From assembly GCF_000342045.1 (NCBI RefSeq), contig NZ_AONQ01000050.1:1-32328 (forward strand): a stretch of DNA of 32,328 bases, written 5' to 3'. The notes under the pieces are model-generated. The model was not told where the DNA came from. It saw nothing but the letters and a program-made list of their open reading frames with translations, and did not search any database. This document shows, one piece after another, positions 16,357 to 27,185 of the stretch. Made by a program: the position numbers and the translations under genes. The DNA comes from Paramagnetospirillum caucaseum. Its GTDB lineage: Bacteria > Pseudomonadota > Alphaproteobacteria > Rhodospirillales > Magnetospirillaceae. How positions within the stretch are numbered: the first letter of the stretch is position 1; each line of letters starts with the position of its first letter.

Positions 16357-19300
16357 AGTCGGCGAGGGGAATTCTCATGATGAATCTCGCTCCCTGCCCA
16401 TCTTCACTTTCGACGTTCAGGCTGCCGCCGTGTTTGACCACCACCACATCGCGGCAGATGGCCAATCCCTGGCCGGTTCCCTTGCCCACTTCCTTGGTGG
16501 TGAAGAAAGGATCGAAGATCCGGTTGCGGATGGCGGGTGGGATACCGGTGCCGGTGTCGGTGACCGAGACCTCCACCGCTCCGTCCTGCCGCGAGGTGGT
16601 GATGGTGATGCGTCCGGGCAGGGGCTTGCCCGATGCCTCGATGGCCTGGGCGGCGTTGACGATCAGGTTCAGGAACACCTGGTTCAGTTCGCTGGGAAAG
16701 CACAGGAGATGGGGAAGGTCGGGGGCGAAGGCCGTCTCGACGGTGGCCACCTGTTTCCAGACGTTGTGGGAGACGGTCAGGGTACTTTCGAGGGCGCGGT
16801 TGATGTCGGCGGCGACCTTTTCGGTGGTGCCGGGATGGGAGAATTCCTTCATGGACAGGACGATCTTGGCGATCTGCGCCACTCCGTCCAGGGATTCCTG
16901 CACCGCCACCGGGGCCTCGGTCAGCAGGAACGGCAGCTTGGCGGCGGCGATTTCGGCTTCGAAGCGGCTGGCCGCCTCGGAGGACGGGGCGGTCGCCGCC
17001 AGATCCTGACCCGCCCGGGCGACGGAGATCAGCTTGACCATGGCGCCGCGGATGAAGTTGAGATTGTCCCCGATATACTGGACCGGCGTGTTGATCTCGT
17101 GGGCGATGCCGGCCGCCAACTGGCCGACGCTGGCGAGGCGGGAGGCCTGCAGTGCGTCACGCTGGGCGGCCTTGAGCAGGGTGATGTCGCGGAACGAGAC
17201 GATCACCGAGCGGCGGCCTTCCTCGTTGGCGAGGGGGATGCAGGCATAGGCCACCGCCACGGCGGCTCCGGCCGCGGTGACGAATTCGGCGTCGTTGTCG
17301 TGGAACGGCGAACCGTCCGCCAGCGACCGCCCGAGCGGCGAGTCTGCGAAGGCCCTTTCCCCGTCCTTGCCTCGCATCCGCATCAGTTCGTCGAGGGGAT
17401 GGCCTTCGATGTCGCCCCTTTCCTCGGCGAACCCCAGCAATTGCTTGGCCGAGGGATTGGCGAAGGCGATCACGCCCTCGGCCGTGACCATCAGGACGCC
17501 CTCGAACAGGCTGTCGGTGATGCCCTTCAGACGTTCCCGCGACCGCCGCAGCGCCGTCTCGGTCAGGGCGCGGACCCGGACTTCCTTCGACAATTCGGAG
17601 GTCCGGGCCTCGACCCGGCTCTCGAGCTCGTCATTGGCATGGCGCAGCTTCTGTTCGGCCCGGTGCCGGCGGGTGACGTCGGTATAGGTGGTGACGTAGC
17701 CGCCGTTGGGCAGGGGCTTGCCGATGACTTCCAGGACCGACCCGTCGGGCTGTTCGCGTTCGTCGTGAAAGGGCAGCCCCTTGCGCAGCCAGGCCAGCCG
17801 CGTCGCGATCAGGGTCTCGGCCTCGCCGGGGCCGTAGCCGCCGTGATAGGCGTTGTGGCGTACAATGGCCTCGAGCGGGGCGCCATGGGCCACCAGATCG
17901 CCGGGAAGCCGTGCCAGTTCCACGAAACGGTTGTTCCAGGCCACCAGCCGGAGGTCGGCATCGACGACGGTGACGCCCTGGCCCAGGTGGTCGAGGGCAT
18001 CGGCCAGGATCGCCCGGCTGGACTCGATGGCGTCCGAGGCGTCCTTGAGCATGCTGCGGATATGGGCCGGGTCGATGCCTTCGCCGCCGAAGGCCCCGGC
18101 GACCATGATCCGGGCCGAGGCATTGCCGACCGTGCCGGCCAACAGCTTTTCGGCCAGCCCGACGAACGGGTGGTCCGGGCCGGCCTCCGGCGGAGGCGGG
18201 GTGGCGAGGGTGGCGGCGTAATCGGCGAAGGCCCGCCGCCCGCGCTCCTCGCCGATGAAGCGTTCCACCAGCCCCTGCAGGGAGGCCGCGGGAATGGTCA
18301 CCGGTCCGGACGCCCGGGCGGCCCTGCCCGCCGTCGATTCCGTTCCCCCCGCCGCCATGCCGATCAGATAGCATCCGGCGTTGGCCGCCAGACTCCAGAA
18401 CAGCGCATGGGAAATCTCGTTCAGCCCGTGGAGCCCGAACAGGGCGCGGGGGGCAAGGAGGCTCGTCCCGAAAAAACCCGTCGCCAGGAACTCCCGCCCC
18501 AGCCAGCCTGATTCGGCGAAGGACGGGACCAGCAGGGTATAGCCCCAGACCGCGAAGCCGGCCGCCAGCCCCCATATGGCCCCCTGCCGGCTGGGCCGCC
18601 GCAGGTACAACCCGGCGAACAGCGCCGGGGCGAACTGGGCGGCGGCCACGAACGAGACCAGCCCGATGCTCACCAGGGTCCGCGATTCCCCGATGATGCG
18701 GACATAGGCGTAGGCCAGCATCAGCACCGCGACGATCGACACGCGGCGGACCAGCTTGATCACGCGGACCGGGTCCCGCTCGGCCGCCATCAGCCGGCGC
18801 AGGATCAGCGGCATCACAAGGTCGTTGGACACCATGGTCGACAGGGCGGTGACCTCGATCAGCACCATGGCGGTGGCGGCGGACAGGCCGCCGATGAAGG
18901 CCGCCAGCGCCAGCCAGGGCTGCTGTCCGGCGATGGGCAGGGTCAGCACGAAGGTGTCGGCCGGCACCTGCCGGTCGCCCAGGACCAGGATTCCGGCCAT
19001 GGCGATGGGCAGGACGAACAGGTTGATCGCCACCAGATACAGCGGAAAGAGCCAGCCGGCGGTGCGCAGGTGGCTCCGGCTGGTGTTCTCGACGACCAGG
19101 ACCTGGAACTGGCGCGGCAGGCAGATGACCGCCGCCGCCGACGCCAGCACCACCGCCCACCAATCCAGGCTGCCGAGCGACGGGGCAACGTCCAGCAGGC
19201 CGGCCGCCGGCGTGCCGGCGATTCGTGACAGCAGGTCGCCCAGCCCGTTGAACATCCCCCAGACGACGAAGCCGCCCACCGCCAGGAAGGCCAGCAGCTT

Positions 19301-19915
19301 GATCACCGATTCCAGGGCGACGACCGTCACCAATCCCCGGTGCTGTTCGGTGGCGTCGATATGGCGGGTTCCGAACAGGATGCAGAAGACGGTGAGGATC
19401 AGCGCCGTATGGACCGCCGGGTCCCGCCAGACCGGCGGCGGCTGGCGCCCCGCCAGGCCCGCCAGATCGGGATAGTGCAGCAGAATGTCGAAGCTGACGC
19501 CGATGGCTTTCAACTGCAGCGAGATGTAGGGAAGGATGCCGATGACGGCGATGACCGTCACCAGCCGGGCCAGGGCGCGGCTGTTGCCGTGGCGGGCCGA
19601 GATCAGGTCGGCGATGGAGGTGGAATGGTGGGCCTTGGCCGTTCGGATGACCCGGTCCAGCACCGGCCGGCCGAACAGGAAGAGCAGCACCGGCCCCAGA
19701 TAGACCGCCAGGAAGCCGATGCCGCCGGTCGCCGCCCGGCCGACGCTGCCGTAAAACGTCCACGAGGTGCAGAAGACGGCCAGGGACAGGGCGTAGACCA
19801 CCCCGCCAAGACGCCCGGCGCCCGCCGGGGCCGACCGCCTGTCGGCCGCCATGGCGAGGCCGAACAGCGCGATGACCGAGGCGATGACCGCCAGGAAAAA
19901 CAGAGTGCCGCTCAT
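16355..19915 (-). CDS. Sodium:solute symporter-like sensor fused to PAS histidine kinase (CbrA-like)
   Basis: A 1186-residue fusion. Residues 1 to about 500 form an SSS/PutP-family domain with about 13 membrane segments (VYALSLAVFCTSWTFYGSVG, YISLQLKAIGVSFD). After a linker come two PAS domains (about 640-760 and 770-890) and a kinase core with H939 in QLAAGIAHEINTPVQYIGDN, N box ELNQVFLNLIVNAAQAIEA and G box GKGTGQGLAI. No receiver follows. CbrA in Pseudomonas has the same architecture, linking transport to carbon/nitrogen signalling; the substrate here is unknown. The start ATG at 19915 has GGGGAG six bases upstream; an ATG 11 codons earlier is possible. It lies 216 bases upstream of the multi-PAS kinase in the same direction and could share its response regulators. 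Confidence 0.92.
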   Translation of the reverse strand: MSGTLFFLAVIASVIALFGLAMAADRRSAPAGAGRLGGVVYALSLAVFCTSWTFYGSVGRAATGGIGFLAVYLGPVLLFLFGRPVLDRVIRTAKAHHSTSIADLISARHGNSRALARLVTVIAVIGILPYISLQLKAIGVSFDILLHYPDLAGLAGRQPPPVWRDPAVHTALILTVFCILFGTRHIDATEQHRGLVTVVALESVIKLLAFLAVGGFVVWGMFNGLGDLLSRIAGTPAAGLLDVAPSLGSLDWWAVVLASAAAVICLPRQFQVLVVENTSRSHLRTAGWLFPLYLVAINLFVLPIAMAGILVLGDRQVPADTFVLTLPIAGQQPWLALAAFIGGLSAATAMVLIEVTALSTMVSNDLVMPLILRRLMAAERDPVRVIKLVRRVSIVAVLMLAYAYVRIIGESRTLVSIGLVSFVAAAQFAPALFAGLYLRRPSRQGAIWGLAAGFAVWGYTLLVPSFAESGWLGREFLATGFFGTSLLAPRALFGLHGLNEISHALFWSLAANAGCYLIGMAAGGTESTAGRAARASGPVTIPAASLQGLVERFIGEERGRRAFADYAATLATPPPPEAGPDHPFVGLAEKLLAGTVGNASARIMVAGAFGGEGIDPAHIRSMLKDASDAIESSRAILADALDHLGQGVTVVDADLRLVAWNNRFVELARLPGDLVAHGAPLEAIVRHNAYHGGYGPGEAETLIATRLAWLRKGLPFHDEREQPDGSVLEVIGKPLPNGGYVTTYTDVTRRHRAEQKLRHANDELESRVEARTSELSKEVRVRALTETALRRSRERLKGITDSLFEGVLMVTAEGVIAFANPSAKQLLGFAEERGDIEGHPLDELMRMRGKDGERAFADSPLGRSLADGSPFHDNDAEFVTAAGAAVAVAYACIPLANEEGRRSVIVSFRDITLLKAAQRDALQASRLASVGQLAAGIAHEINTPVQYIGDNLNFIRGAMVKLISVARAGQDLAATAPSSEAASRFEAEIAAAKLPFLLTEAPVAVQESLDGVAQIAKIVLSMKEFSHPGTTEKVAADINRALESTLTVSHNVWKQVATVETAFAPDLPHLLCFPSELNQVFLNLIVNAAQAIEASGKPLPGRITITTSRQDGAVEVSVTDTGTGIPPAIRNRIFDPFFTTKEVGKGTGQGLAICRDVVVVKHGGSLNVESEDGQGARFIMRIPLAD

Positions 19916-20097
19916 CCGGAGCTCCCCGATCGCCGAAGGAACCAGCATAAGTCGGCGGCGGACCCGATGGCGGAAAAACTTTCTTCCGATGGAGGGAATT
20001 CGCCGAATAGCAGGTTGGAAACATGCTTTCCCGCGATGGTTTCCCCGTTTATCCTTTGGGGACGTATTGCTCGCATATCGTCGAAGGATGGGGGTGA
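19916..20097 (+). promoter_or_regulatory. Divergent regulatory region between the two signalling operons
   Basis: These 182 bases separate the start of the symporter-kinase (minus) from the hybrid kinase (plus) and must hold both promoters. I see AT-richer stretches near 19975-19985 and 20040-20060, but no convincing -35/-10 pair, sigma54 site or operator. AAGGATGGGGG (20084-20095 region) is the ribosome site of the plus gene. Confidence 0.4.
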
Positions 20098-23000
20098 ATG
20101 ACCACGCTGGCGCCGACATCCCTTCCCGTCCCATGGCGGCGGGGTGGAACCTCGATTCGCAACAACCTGCTGTTGCGGGCCTTCGCCATCGTCGTCGTGG
20201 CCCTGGGGGTGTTCGCCTCCTCGACCTATTCCCTGATCGTCGCGCCGACCATCGACCGGCTGGCCGAGTCCCAGATGCGGCAGACGGCGGGCGAACTGGA
20301 GGCCCGGGTCCAGCGCCTGCTGGCCACGGTGGAGATCACCCTCAACACCAGCCGCCACTGGGGCCTGAACGGCAGCCTGAACCTGGACCAGCTGGAGCGG
20401 TTCAACGAGTTCTTCTTTCCCATCATCGAGAACCATCCCGAAATCTCGTCGGTGATTCTCGCCCATGAATCGGGGCGGGAAATCCTGCTTCTCCTCACCC
20501 CCGACGGCAAGTGGATCAACCGCCTCAGCGATCCCGACAACTGGGGCAGGAAGACCACCTGGATCACCTGGAGCGCCGAGCGGGTGGTGGAGAAGACCGA
20601 GGTGCTGGAGCGCGATTACGACGCCCGCAAGCGCCCCTGGTTCGGCGGGGCCATGGCCATGGCCCGGGACGAGGACATCCACTGGACCGCGCCCTATATC
20701 TTCTTCACCACCAAGGAGCCGGGCATCACCGCCGCCAGCCGGTGGACGGATGCCGCCGGCGGCCGCTACGTGATCGCCCACGACGTCAAGCTGCTCGACC
20801 TCTCCCACTTCACCCGCCAGGTCAAGGCCGGCCCCAACGGGGTGGGAATGCTGCTGGACGACCGGGGGCAGCTGATCGGTGTTCCCCGGGGGGCGCGTTT
20901 CGACGACGACGAGGAGATCAAGAAGGCGGTACTGAAGCCGCTGGCGGATCAGAACCTGCCGGTCCTGGCCGAGGGATGGGAGCGTTGGAGCGCCCTCGGG
21001 CGGCCCGACGGAATCCTCAACCCGATGGCTTTCGACGGCGGGGATTGGTTCTCGCGGTTCCATCGCATGTCCATCGGCTCGAACCCGGTCTGGCTGGGGG
21101 TGGTGGCGCCGCGCCGGGATTTCGTGCCGGTGGGGCGGGAACAGATCGTCCTGCTCATTCTGCTGCTGTTCGCCTCGCTGGCCATGGCGGCCCTGGTGAC
21201 CCTGCCCGTGGCCCGCCGCTTCGCCGCGCCGCTGGAGGCGCTGGCGCGGGAAAGCGCCCGCATCGGCCGCATGGACCTGGAACGGCCGGTGGACATCCGC
21301 TCCGGCCTGGTGGAGATCACCGAACTGGCCGCCGCCCAGGAGGCCATGCGCGGCGCCTTGCTGTCCTCCACCTCCCGCCTCGAGGAGGCCAACGCCACCC
21401 TGGAGGCGCGGGTGCTGGAGCGCACCGAGGAACTGGAGCATTCGCGAAGCATCGCCGAGTGGTCGCGGCAATTGATGCGCGACATGGCCGATTCCCTGCC
21501 GTGCGCCGCCTTCCGCTTCGAAGTCTCCCCGGATGGCGAGGCGGCCTTCCGCTTCGTCAGCGCCAAGGCGGAGGAGATCTGGGGCTATACCCCCGACGAA
21601 CTGATCAACGAGCCCGACCTGCGCTTCTGGCGCATCCATCCCGACGACCTGCCCGCGGCCCGCCGGGCCATGGAGGAGGCGATCCTGCTCGGCCGCTCCA
21701 CCAATCTCCTCTACCGGGTGATCGACCGCGACGGCGAGGCCCGCTGGATCGAGACCCGCTCCATGGCGTCCGGCCTGCCCGATGGCACGCGGGTGTGGAA
21801 CGGCTATTGGCTGGACGTCACCGAGCGCGAGGAGGCCCTGGCCGCCATGACGGCGGCGGTCGAGGAGCAGTCGGCCATCTTCCAGTCGGCCGGCCTGGGC
21901 ATCGCGGTGCTGCGGGATCGCCGCATCGTCCGTTCCAACACGTCCCTGGCCCAATTGCTGGGCTACGGGCCGGAGGAACTGGAGGGAAAGAGCACCCAGG
22001 CTATTTTCGCCCACGACGGTGATTTCGAGCGGATGGGGGAGGAGGCCTATCCCGTCCTCGCCCGGGGCGAGACCTTCCAGGGCGACTGGGAATACCGGCG
22101 GAAGAACGGCACCAGCTTCTGGGGGCGGACCTCGGGGCGGGCCATCGACCGCGACGACCTCTCCAAGGGCTCGGTCTGGGTCTGCGACGACATCACCGAA
22201 CGGCGCGATTGGGAAAACCGTATCCGGCAGGCCGAGGAACGCCTGCGCGCCCTGACCAACTCCCTGCCGGTGGCGGTGTTCGAGTTGCGCCGCGAAGGCG
22301 ATCTGTTCTGGTTCAGCTTCACGGGGCGGCAGGTGCGGAGCATCCTGGGGGTCGGTCCCGACGAATTGCGGGCCAATGCCGGGCGGCTGTACGGCGCCGT
22401 GCAGGACGACGAGCGCGAGGCGCTGGAGGGCGTCATCGACGACGCCGTCGGACGGGGCGTGCGCTTCTCGGCCCAGTTCCGCCTTGATGCGCCGGACGAA
22501 CGCTGGGTGCGGATGGAGGCCCAGCCCATCGCCGGCGAGGAGGGCGGCGCCGTCTGGGCCGGCTTCTTCCAGGACGTCACCGCGGTCAAGCAGGCCGAGG
22601 CCGCCCTGACCCAGGCCAAGGAACTGGCCGAGGACGCCACCCGGATGAAATCGGACTTCCTGGCCAACATGAGCCACGAGATCAGGACGCCCATGAACGC
22701 CATCATCGGCATGAGCCATCTGGCGCTCAAGACCGACCTGACGCCGCGCCAGCACGACTACGTCAAGAAGATCCAGGGGGCCGGCCAGCACCTGCTGGGG
22801 ATCATCAACGACATCCTCGACTTCTCCAAGATCGAGGCCGGCAAGCTGGCGGTCGAGCGGGTGGATTTCGATCTGGACAAGATGCTCGACAACATCGCCG
22901 GGCTGCTGACCGAGAAGACCGGCGCCAAGAACCTGGAACTGGTGTTCGACATTCCCTCGGACGTGCCGCGCACCCTGATCGGCGATTCCCTGCGGCTGGG

Positions 23001-24849
23001 GCAGATCCTGATCAACTACGCCAACAATGCGGTCAAGTTCACCGAGAAGGGCGAGATCGACATCATCGCCCGCGTCAAGGAACGCGGCGAGGACGAGGTG
23101 TTGCTGTATTTCGCCGTCCGCGACACCGGGATCGGCCTTACCGAGGAGCAGATGGGGCGGCTGTTCCAGAGCTTCGAACAGGCCGATACCTCCACCACCC
23201 GCAAGTTCGGCGGTACCGGGCTGGGGCTGGCCATCTCGAAGAAGCTGGCGGAACTGATGGGGGGTGAGGTCGGCGTCGAAAGCGAGTACGGCAAGGGCAG
23301 CACCTTCTGGTTCACCGCCCGCATGGGCATCGGCGCGGCGCGCAAGCGCCATCTGCTGCCCTCGCCGGACCTGCGGGGCTACCGGGCCCTGGTGGTCGAC
23401 GACAACGACAACGCGCGCGCCGTGCTCTCGGACCTGCTGTCCTCCATGACCTTCCGGGTCCGCGACCTGCCCTCCGGCCGGGAGGCGGTGGACGAGGTGA
23501 AGCGGGCGGCGGATCGCGGCGAGCCCTACGATATCGTCCTGCTCGACTGGCGGATGCCCGGCATGGACGGCATCGACACCGCCCGTCACCTCAAGGCCCT
23601 GGAGCTGAATCCGGCGCCCCGGCTGCTGATGGTCACCGCCTATGGCCGCGAGGAGGTCCTGAACCAGATCGCCGAGGCCGGCATCGAGGACGTGCTGATC
23701 AAGCCGGTCAGCGCCTCCATCCTGTTCGACACCGTCATGCGGATGTTCGGCGGGCCGTCGGCCGAGCGCCGGGAGACCGCGGGCGAGCTGTCTCCGTCCC
23801 AGGAAAACCTGGCGACCATCGCAGGAGCCCGCATCCTGCTGGTGGAGGACAACGACCTCAACCAGGAGGTCGCCACCGAACTGCTGACCGATGCCGGCTT
23901 CCTGGTGGAGGTGGCCGGCGACGGCGCGGTCGCCCTGGAGATGGTGCAGCGGAATTCCTACGACATCGTCCTGATGGACATGCAGATGCCGGTGATGGAC
24001 GGGGTGACCGCCACCATGGAAATCCGCCGTCTGGGCCGCTTCGACGCCCTGCCCATCGTCGCCATGACCGCCAACGCCATGCAGCGGGACCGGGACCGCT
24101 GCATCGAGGCCGGCATGAACGATTTCATCACCAAGCCCATCGATCCCGATCAGCTGTGGACCGCCCTGCTGCGCTGGATCGCGCCGCGCCATGCCGCCGC
24201 CGTGGCGCCGTCCGGGGCGGGCCGGGTGCCGGGCGGCGAGGACGGCGGCCGTTCCATCCCCCAGATTCCCGGTCTCGATACGGTCTCCGGCCTGCGCCGG
24301 GTGCAGGGCAAGACGCGCCTTTACCTCTCCTCGCTGCGCAAATTCGCCGCGGGCCGCAAGAGCGCTGCCGCCGACATCGCCGCGGCGCTGGACCGCGGCG
24401 ACGGGGCGACCGCCGAACGCCTCGCCCACACCACCAAGGGGCTGGCCGGCATGGTCGGGGCGGACGAGATTCAGCGGCGCGCCGCCAGCCTGGAAACCGC
24501 CCTGGCCGACAAGGCGCCGCGCGGCGAGGTGGACGGTCTGCTGGCCGCGCTGGACAAGCCCCTGGCGGAAATGGTCGCCCTGCTGGAAGCGCGCCTGCCG
24601 CCCGAGGAGAGTGTCGCGCCGGTGGCGGTGGATGGGGAAAAGCTGGCCGCCGTCTGCCGGCGGATGCTCATCCTGCTTGCGGAAGACGATGCCGAGGTTG
24701 ACGATGTCATGGAAGAGAACGCCGGCCTGCTGAGCACGGCCTTTCCCGAGGATTTCGGGCGGGTCCGTTCGGCCATCAAGGATTTCGACTTCGATGTCGC
24801 CCTGGCCGCCCTGGACGAGGCCATGAAACGAAACCGGTCCCCTGCGTAA
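20098..24849 (+). CDS. Membrane hybrid histidine kinase: dCache-HAMP-PAS3-HisKA-HATPase-REC-REC-Hpt
   Basis: A 1583-residue phosphorelay kinase. A first membrane helix (about 22-48) and a second (about 343-370) enclose a periplasmic dCache sensor. HAMP (about 370-425), a coiled coil and three PAS domains (about 455-580, 590-705 and 710-835) follow. The core has H860 in [20 protein letters not shown] box [19 protein letters not shown] and G boxes. REC1 has D1150 ([11 protein letters not shown]), REC2 has D1294 ([11 protein letters not shown]), and an Hpt domain carries H1444 (AHTTKGLAG). A tail of about 100 residues follows, of unclear role. The full His-Asp-His set allows transfer to the two REC-HD-GYP proteins encoded just downstream (10 and about 210 bases class spacing; 9 bases to the first). 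The start follows AAGGATGGGGG. Confidence 0.94.
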   Translation: MTTLAPTSLPVPWRRGGTSIRNNLLLRAFAIVVVALGVFASSTYSLIVAPTIDRLAESQMRQTAGELEARVQRLLATVEITLNTSRHWGLNGSLNLDQLERFNEFFFPIIENHPEISSVILAHESGREILLLLTPDGKWINRLSDPDNWGRKTTWITWSAERVVEKTEVLERDYDARKRPWFGGAMAMARDEDIHWTAPYIFFTTKEPGITAASRWTDAAGGRYVIAHDVKLLDLSHFTRQVKAGPNGVGMLLDDRGQLIGVPRGARFDDDEEIKKAVLKPLADQNLPVLAEGWERWSALGRPDGILNPMAFDGGDWFSRFHRMSIGSNPVWLGVVAPRRDFVPVGREQIVLLILLLFASLAMAALVTLPVARRFAAPLEALARESARIGRMDLERPVDIRSGLVEITELAAAQEAMRGALLSSTSRLEEANATLEARVLERTEELEHSRSIAEWSRQLMRDMADSLPCAAFRFEVSPDGEAAFRFVSAKAEEIWGYTPDELINEPDLRFWRIHPDDLPAARRAMEEAILLGRSTNLLYRVIDRDGEARWIETRSMASGLPDGTRVWNGYWLDVTEREEALAAMTAAVEEQSAIFQSAGLGIAVLRDRRIVRSNTSLAQLLGYGPEELEGKSTQAIFAHDGDFERMGEEAYPVLARGETFQGDWEYRRKNGTSFWGRTSGRAIDRDDLSKGSVWVCDDITERRDWENRIRQAEERLRALTNSLPVAVFELRREGDLFWFSFTGRQVRSILGVGPDELRANAGRLYGAVQDDEREALEGVIDDAVGRGVRFSAQFRLDAPDERWVRMEAQPIAGEEGGAVWAGFFQDVTAVKQAEAALTQAKELAEDATRMKSDFLANMSHEIRTPMNAIIGMSHLALKTDLTPRQHDYVKKIQGAGQHLLGIINDILDFSKIEAGKLAVERVDFDLDKMLDNIAGLLTEKTGAKNLELVFDIPSDVPRTLIGDSLRLGQILINYANNAVKFTEKGEIDIIARVKERGEDEVLLYFAVRDTGIGLTEEQMGRLFQSFEQADTSTTRKFGGTGLGLAISKKLAELMGGEVGVESEYGKGSTFWFTARMGIGAARKRHLLPSPDLRGYRALVVDDNDNARAVLSDLLSSMTFRVRDLPSGREAVDEVKRAADRGEPYDIVLLDWRMPGMDGIDTARHLKALELNPAPRLLMVTAYGREEVLNQIAEAGIEDVLIKPVSASILFDTVMRMFGGPSAERRETAGELSPSQENLATIAGARILLVEDNDLNQEVATELLTDAGFLVEVAGDGAVALEMVQRNSYDIVLMDMQMPVMDGVTATMEIRRLGRFDALPIVAMTANAMQRDRDRCIEAGMNDFITKPIDPDQLWTALLRWIAPRHAAAVAPSGAGRVPGGEDGGRSIPQIPGLDTVSGLRRVQGKTRLYLSSLRKFAAGRKSAAADIAAALDRGDGATAERLAHTTKGLAGMVGADEIQRRAASLETALADKAPRGEVDGLLAALDKPLAEMVALLEARLPPEESVAPVAVDGEKLAAVCRRMLILLAEDDAEVDDVMEENAGLLSTAFPEDFGRVRSAIKDFDFDVALAALDEAMKRNRSPA

Positions 24850-24858
24850 GGAACTGTG

Positions 24859-26025
24859 ATGGACGCCCCGGACTTCACCGAAAGAGCCACCATCCTGGTG
24901 GTGGACGACACGCCGGACAATCTGGCGGTGCTGAGCAGCCTGCTCAAGGACGACTACCGGGTGAAGGCGGCCAGCAATGGCGAGAAGGCCCTGAGGATCG
25001 CGGCGTCCGACAATCCCCCCGACCTGATCCTGCTCGACATCATGATGCCCGGGCTGGACGGCTACGAGGTCTGCCAGCGTCTCAAGGCCGATCTCCGGAC
25101 CGTCCATATCCCGGTGATCTTCCTGACCGCCAAGGTGGAGATCGACGCCGAGAAGAAGGGGCTGGAACTGGGGGCGGTGGACTACATCGCCAAGCCCATC
25201 AGTCCGCCCATCGTGCTGGCCCGGGTCAAGACCCACCTGAAGCTCAAGGCCGCCGCCGATTTCCTGCGCGACAAGAACGACTTCCTGGAGGCGGAAGTGG
25301 CCAAGCGCACCGGGGAGGTCATGGCCATCCAGGACGTCACCATCCTGGCCATGGCCTCGCTGGCCGAGACCCGCGACCTGGAGACCGGCAACCACATCCG
25401 CCGCACCCAGTTCTACGTCAAGGCCCTGGCCACCCGGCTGCGTTCCCATCCCCGCTTCGCCGTCCAGCTGGACGACGGGGCCATCGACATGCTGTTCAAG
25501 TCGGCGCCCCTGCACGATATCGGCAAGGTGGGCATTCCCGACCGCATCCTGCTGAAGCCCGGCCGCTTCGTCCCCGAGGAATTCGAGGTGATGAAGACTC
25601 ACACCACCCTGGGCCGCGAGGCCATCGAGCATGCCGAGCAATCCCTGGGCACCAAGGTGGAGTTCCTGACCACCGCCAAGGAGATCGCCCATTCCCACCA
25701 GGAGAAGTGGGACGGCAGCGGCTATCCCCTGGGGCTGGCCGGAGACGCCATCCCCCTCTCGGCCCGGCTGATGGCGGTGGCCGACGTCTACGACGCCTTG
25801 ATCAGCCGCCGGGTCTACAAGGAAGGCATGCCGCACGAGGCGGCGGTGGCCATCATCGCCGAGGGGCGGGGGCAGCACTTCGACCCCGACATCGTCGATG
25901 CCTTCCTGGACATTCAGGAGGAGTTTCGCGCCATCGCCCTGAAACACGTCGATTCCGACGCCGACCTCGGCCGCAAGAAGGCGCTTATGTCGGTCGCCGG
26001 CACCGCCCAGTCGCCCCAGGCCTGA
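24859..26025 (+). CDS. Response regulator REC-HD-GYP, c-di-GMP phosphodiesterase (copy 1)
   Basis: A 388-residue regulator with a receiver (D60 in LILLDIMMPGLDG) joined by a helix to an HD-GYP domain. H219-D220 in LHDIGKVGIP and the GYP triad at 288-290 (DGSGYP) are intact, so it should hydrolyse c-di-GMP to pGpG or GMP when its receiver is activated. The start is ATG 24859 with AAGGA six bases before; a GTG one codon earlier is less likely. It follows the hybrid kinase by nine bases and is therefore its likely phosphotransfer target. The second copy begins 35 bases downstream. The C-terminus after the HD-GYP domain is short, with no extra output domain. Confidence 0.95.
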   Translation: MDAPDFTERATILVVDDTPDNLAVLSSLLKDDYRVKAASNGEKALRIAASDNPPDLILLDIMMPGLDGYEVCQRLKADLRTVHIPVIFLTAKVEIDAEKKGLELGAVDYIAKPISPPIVLARVKTHLKLKAAADFLRDKNDFLEAEVAKRTGEVMAIQDVTILAMASLAETRDLETGNHIRRTQFYVKALATRLRSHPRFAVQLDDGAIDMLFKSAPLHDIGKVGIPDRILLKPGRFVPEEFEVMKTHTTLGREAIEHAEQSLGTKVEFLTTAKEIAHSHQEKWDGSGYPLGLAGDAIPLSARLMAVADVYDALISRRVYKEGMPHEAAVAIIAEGRGQHFDPDIVDAFLDIQEEFRAIALKHVDSDADLGRKKALMSVAGTAQSPQA

Positions 26026-26060
26026 TTTTCGAACCAATCCTGCCCAGATAAGGACGAGCA

Positions 26061-27185
26061 ATGTCTGCCCCGGAACTTACCGATAAAGCGACAATCCTGG
26101 TCGTGGACGACACCCCGGACGAAGTGTGGCTGATCAGCGACATGCTCAAGGCGGAGTACAGGGTCAAGGTGGCCAACAGCGGCGAGAAGGGCCTGAAGAT
26201 CGCCGAAGGGGCCGAACCGCCGGACCTGATCCTGCTCGACGTGATGATGCCCGATATCGACGGCTATGAAGTTTGCCGCCAGCTCAAGGCCAATCCCCGG
26301 ACCGAGGCCATTCCGGTGATCTTCCTGACCGGCATGACCCGGATGGCCGACGAGAAGCGGGGCTTCGATCTCGGCGCGGTGGACTACATCGCCAAGCCCT
26401 TCAGCCCGTCCATCGTCCTGGCCCGGGTCAGGGCCCAGCTCAGGCTGAAGACCGCCGCCGATTTCCTGCGCGACCAGAACGGCTTCCTGGAGCGTGAGGT
26501 CGCCAAGCGCACCAAGCAGGTGACGGCGGTCAAGGACGTCACCATCCTGGCCATGGCCTCGCTGGCGGAAACCCGCGACCTGATGACCGGCAACCACATC
26601 CGCCGCACCCAGTTCTACATGAGCGCCCTGGCGACCAGTCTGCAGAGCCATCCCCGCTTCGCCCATTATCTCGACGAGTTCACCATCACCATGCTGTTCA
26701 AGTCGGCGCCCCTGCATGATATCGGCAAGGTGGGCATCCCCGACTGCATCCTGCTCAAGCCCGGTCACCTGACGCCCGAGGAATTCGAGGTGATGAAGAC
26801 CCATGCCGCCATGGGCCGCAACGCCATCGAACATGCCGAACGCTGGCTGGGAACCTCCCTGGAATTCCTGGCCATCGCCAAGGAGATCGCCAACTATCAT
26901 CACGAGCGGTGGGACGGCGACGGCTATCCCGAGGGCCTGTCCGGTGACGACATTCCGGTCTCGGCCCGGCTGATGGCGGTGGCCGACGTCTACGACGCGC
27001 TGATCAGCCGCCGGGTCTACAAGGAGCCCATTCCGCATCTGGTGGCGGTGGAAACCATCATCGAAGGCAAGGGGCGCCGCTTCGATCCGGATGTGGTGGA
27101 CGCCTTCGTGGGGATTAACGAGGAGTTTCACGCCATCGCCCGGCAATACGCCGATCCACCCGCGCCCGGCGCCGCCGGATCATGA
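26061..27185 (+). CDS. Response regulator REC-HD-GYP, c-di-GMP phosphodiesterase (copy 2)
   Basis: A 374-residue paralogue of the preceding gene with identical spacing of landmarks: D60 in LILLDVMMPDIDG, H219-D220 in LHDIGKVGIP, and GYP at 288-290. Here the motif reads DGDGYP and is preceded by YHHERW, matching the consensus better than SHQEKW in copy 1. All catalytic residues are present. AAGGACG precedes the ATG. The same phosphorelay presumably feeds both copies, which may differ in partner or threshold (inference). Its stop overlaps the start of the DUF599 gene as ATGA. Confidence 0.95.
   Translation: MSAPELTDKATILVVDDTPDEVWLISDMLKAEYRVKVANSGEKGLKIAEGAEPPDLILLDVMMPDIDGYEVCRQLKANPRTEAIPVIFLTGMTRMADEKRGFDLGAVDYIAKPFSPSIVLARVRAQLRLKTAADFLRDQNGFLEREVAKRTKQVTAVKDVTILAMASLAETRDLMTGNHIRRTQFYMSALATSLQSHPRFAHYLDEFTITMLFKSAPLHDIGKVGIPDCILLKPGHLTPEEFEVMKTHAAMGRNAIEHAERWLGTSLEFLAIAKEIANYHHERWDGDGYPEGLSGDDIPVSARLMAVADVYDALISRRVYKEPIPHLVAVETIIEGKGRRFDPDVVDAFVGINEEFHAIARQYADPPAPGAAGS

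Noticed and set aside
19912-26061. Very long open frame (about 2000 codons) on the minus strand opposite the hybrid kinase and HD-GYP genes
   Set aside because: It is antisense to a clearly coding kinase and regulator, rich in Gly, His, Gln and Asp in no domain pattern, and explained by high GC at third positions.
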